From assembly GCA_903856555.1 (NCBI GenBank), contig CAIOCC010000047.1, forward strand, positions 1-17,676: a stretch of 17,676 nucleotides of DNA. Reading direction: 5' to 3'. A program made the position numbers and the translations under genes. The first letter of the stretch is position 1. Every line of letters begins with the position of its first letter. The DNA comes from an uncultured Bacteroidota bacterium (GTDB lineage: Bacteria > Bacteroidota > Bacteroidia > UBA7662). Below, piece after piece: positions 15,144-17,676 of this stretch. Under the pieces are notes generated by a model that saw nothing but the letters and a program-made list of their open reading frames with translations, had not been told where the DNA came from and did not search any database.

Positions 15144-15434
15144 ATGGAAACCCTCAAAAAACCGGTGGTAACCGAAAAAATGACCCGTTTGACGGAGAAG
15201 CATCAGCAATATGCTTTTCGTGTTGACAAGCGTGCCAACAAGATCCAGATCCGGACCGCTGTTGAAAGCATGTACGGTGTGACGGTGGAATCGGTAAATA
15301 CCATGCGATATGCCGGGGATACCCGCAGTCGCAGTACCAAATCGGGCGTCCTGCGCGGTCGCACCGATTCTTTCAAAAAAGCTATTGTTACCCTCAAAGC
15401 CGGGGATAGTATTGATTATTACGCCGGCCTCTAA
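15144..15434 (+). CDS. rplW: 50S ribosomal protein L23
   Basis: L23 lies at the tunnel exit and forms a docking site for trigger factor and the signal recognition particle. The 96-residue product opens LKKPVVTEKMTRLTEKHQQYAFRVDKRANKIQIRTAVE and continues MYGVTVESVNTMRYAGD, matching the family. The end, FKKAIVTLKAGDSIDYYAGL, is of the usual form. It is nine bases from both neighbours. Confidence 0.97.
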   Translation: METLKKPVVTEKMTRLTEKHQQYAFRVDKRANKIQIRTAVESMYGVTVESVNTMRYAGDTRSRSTKSGVLRGRTDSFKKAIVTLKAGDSIDYYAGL

Positions 15435-15443
15435 ACTATTGCT

Positions 15444-16268
<825 letters not shown>

Positions 16269-16296
16269 TTCCGTAACGCAACTTACAACCATCGTT

Positions 16297-16563
16297 ATGC
16301 CCCGTTCCCTCAAAAAAGGACCCTTCATTGAATACACCCTCGAGCGCAAAATCGAGGCGATGAACAACGGCTCCAAAAAAACCGTGGTTAAAACCTGGTC
16401 TCGGCGTTCCATGGTGATTCCCGAATTTGTCGGTCACACCATCGCTGTTCACAACGGTAACAAGTTTATCCCTGTCTATGTGACCGAGAACATGGTCGGG
16501 CACAAATTGGGCGAATTTTCACCAACCCGTACGTTCCGGGGTCACTCCGGTAATCGCAAATAA
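16297..16563 (+). CDS. rpsS: 30S ribosomal protein S19
   Basis: S19 is in the head of the small subunit and contacts the large subunit and A-site tRNA region. The 88-residue product starts MPRSLKKGPFI and contains TWSRRSMVIPEFVGHTIAVHNG, FIPVYVTENMVGHKLGEFSPTRTFRGH, all standard. The 28-base gap after rplB is the longest within the S10 block and shows no promoter. Confidence 0.98.
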   Translation: MPRSLKKGPFIEYTLERKIEAMNNGSKKTVVKTWSRRSMVIPEFVGHTIAVHNGNKFIPVYVTENMVGHKLGEFSPTRTFRGHSGNRK

Positions 16564-16571
16564 TCGACGCT

Positions 16572-16931
16572 ATGGAAGCCAAAGCTATACTTAGGGATTG
16601 CCCTACCTCCCCTCAAAAGATGCGTTTGCTGGCCGATATGATTCGCGGTCGCAAAGTAGATCAGGCACAAGGTCTTTTGAAGTTTTCCAAAAAGGATGCT
16701 TCAGTCCGCCTCGAGAAGCTTTTGATGTCTGCTGTTGCCAATTGGGAACGCAAAAACGAGGACCTCAGTCTTGAATCGGCCGAACTCTACGTTAAGCAGA
16801 TTTTTGTAGACGGTGGTCGCATGCTCAAGCGTCTTCGCCCGGCACCCCAGGGTCGTGGTCATCGTATTCTCAAAAGATCCAATCATATTACCATCGTGGT
16901 GGATGCCACGACCAACTCCGAAAACGCCTAA
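16572..16931 (+). CDS. rplV: 50S ribosomal protein L22
   Basis: L22 spans the large subunit and its hairpin lines the exit tunnel near L4. The 119-residue product shows SPQKMRLLADMIRGRKVDQAQGLLKF, then VDGGRMLKRLRPAPQGRGHRILKRSNHITIVV, the tunnel hairpin and final strand of the family. Length is normal (E. coli 110). It starts eight bases after rpsS and ends four bases before rpsC. Confidence 0.97.
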   Translation: MEAKAILRDCPTSPQKMRLLADMIRGRKVDQAQGLLKFSKKDASVRLEKLLMSAVANWERKNEDLSLESAELYVKQIFVDGGRMLKRLRPAPQGRGHRILKRSNHITIVVDATTNSENA

Positions 16932-16935
16932 TTAA

Positions 16936-17676
16936 ATGGGACAAAAAACCAATCCAATCAGCTTGAGGCTGGGATATATCAAAGGCTGGGACTCCAACTG
17001 GTTTGGCGGCAAGAATTATGCCGACAAAATTCTCGAGGATGACAAAATCCGTCGCTACCTCAGTGCGCGTATCAACAACAGTGGTATTTCCAAGTTGGTG
17101 ATTGAGCGCACACTCAAGCGGATCATTATCACGATTCACACCAGCCGTCCGGGTATTGTTATCGGAAAAGGTGGTCAGGAAGTGGATCGAATCAAGGAAG
17201 AAATCAAGAAGCTCACTCAAAAGGAGATCCAGATCAATATCCACGAGATCAAGAAACCCGAATTGGAAGCCGCTTTGGTTGCCGAGGGTATTGCCCGTCA
17301 GCTCGAAGGTCGCGTTTCATTTCGTCGTGCGATGAAGATGGCTTTGGCCTCTACCATGCGTCTCAATGCCGAGGGTATCAAGGTCATGGTTTCGGGTCGT
17401 CTGGGCGGTGCAGAAATTGCACGAACCGAACAATACAAAGAAGGCCGCATTCCCCTGCACACTCTTCGTGCTGACATTGATTACGCTCTCAAAGAAGCCC
17501 AAACCGTTTACGGAAAGATTGGGGTTAAAGTTTGGATTTGTCGGGGTGAAGTTTTCGGAAAGCGCGATTTGTCTCCGAATGTAGGAGTCAGTGCCGGCGG
17601 TGGTCGTTCCGAACAGGGTGGTGGTCGTGGAGACCGTCCAGGTGGTGGTCGCGGTGATCGCCGCGGGCCCCGTGGA
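16936..17676 (+). CDS. rpsC: 30S ribosomal protein S3, 3' end outside window
   Basis: S3 sits at the mRNA entry site and is part of the ribosomal helicase activity. The frame opens at ATG 16936 and stays open for 247 codons to the window edge without a stop, so the gene is cut. Seen features are MGQKTNPISLRLGYIKGWDSNWF at the start, the KH-domain loop GIVIGKGGQEVDRIK (73-87), RRAMKMALASTMRLNAEGIKVMVSGRLGGAEIART, and VKVWICRGEVFGKRD. Past residue 219 the chain becomes a Gly/Arg-rich tail (GGGRSEQGGGRGDRPGGGRGDRRG). The E. coli protein ends at 233 residues, so this tail goes beyond it by at least 14 residues. It starts four bases after rplV. Confidence 0.97.
   Translation, partial: MGQKTNPISLRLGYIKGWDSNWFGGKNYADKILEDDKIRRYLSARINNSGISKLVIERTLKRIIITIHTSRPGIVIGKGGQEVDRIKEEIKKLTQKEIQINIHEIKKPELEAALVAEGIARQLEGRVSFRRAMKMALASTMRLNAEGIKVMVSGRLGGAEIARTEQYKEGRIPLHTLRADIDYALKEAQTVYGKIGVKVWICRGEVFGKRDLSPNVGVSAGGGRSEQGGGRGDRPGGGRGDRRGPRG

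Overview
This window is a piece of a core bacterial chromosome, almost certainly from a member of the Bacteroidota. The evidence is the FtsZ C-terminal peptide ending HDNVD, promoters of the TTTG / TAnnTTTG type in front of the ribosomal genes, the near absence of Shine-Dalgarno sequences, and the direct join of the rpsL-rpsG-fusA cluster to rpsJ with no tuf gene between. Base composition is moderately GC-rich for this phylum. Order and genus cannot be fixed from this sequence alone. There are no mobile elements, CRISPR arrays, RNA genes or obvious foreign segments, and I find no undescribed system. The points of interest are regulatory and protein-level details in otherwise ordinary genes.

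Region 1 (1-4550, + strand) is the end of the division and cell-wall cluster: the 3' part of murC, then ftsQ, ftsA and ftsZ. The murC/ftsQ and ftsQ/ftsA junctions overlap by 17 and 10 bases, so these three are probably co-transcribed and translationally coupled. ftsZ is set apart by a 74-base AT-rich leader. FtsZ has a very long linker that carries a small tandem repeat.

Region 2 (4586-7465, + strand) is a three-gene proton-translocating transhydrogenase (pntAA-pntAB-pntB), which couples the proton gradient to NADPH formation. A hairpin follows it. Region 3 (7644-8933, + strand) is citrate synthase, which converges with pepP, a proline-specific aminopeptidase on the - strand (8992-10296). A GC-rich inverted repeat lies between them.

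Region 4 (10297-10479) is a compact divergent control region between pepP and rpsL. It holds one candidate promoter pointing left, two overlapping candidate promoters pointing right, and a perfect 8-base inverted repeat with a 12-base gap.

Region 5 (10480-17676, + strand) is the fused str/S10 ribosomal run: rpsL, rpsG, fusA, rpsJ, rplC, rplD, rplW, rplB, rpsS, rplV and rpsC, the last cut by the window end. Spacing is tight (4-45 bases), as expected for one long operon. Together the window covers peptidoglycan precursor synthesis and septum assembly, redox and TCA entry, peptide turnover, and translation. No gap between genes exceeds 300 bases.
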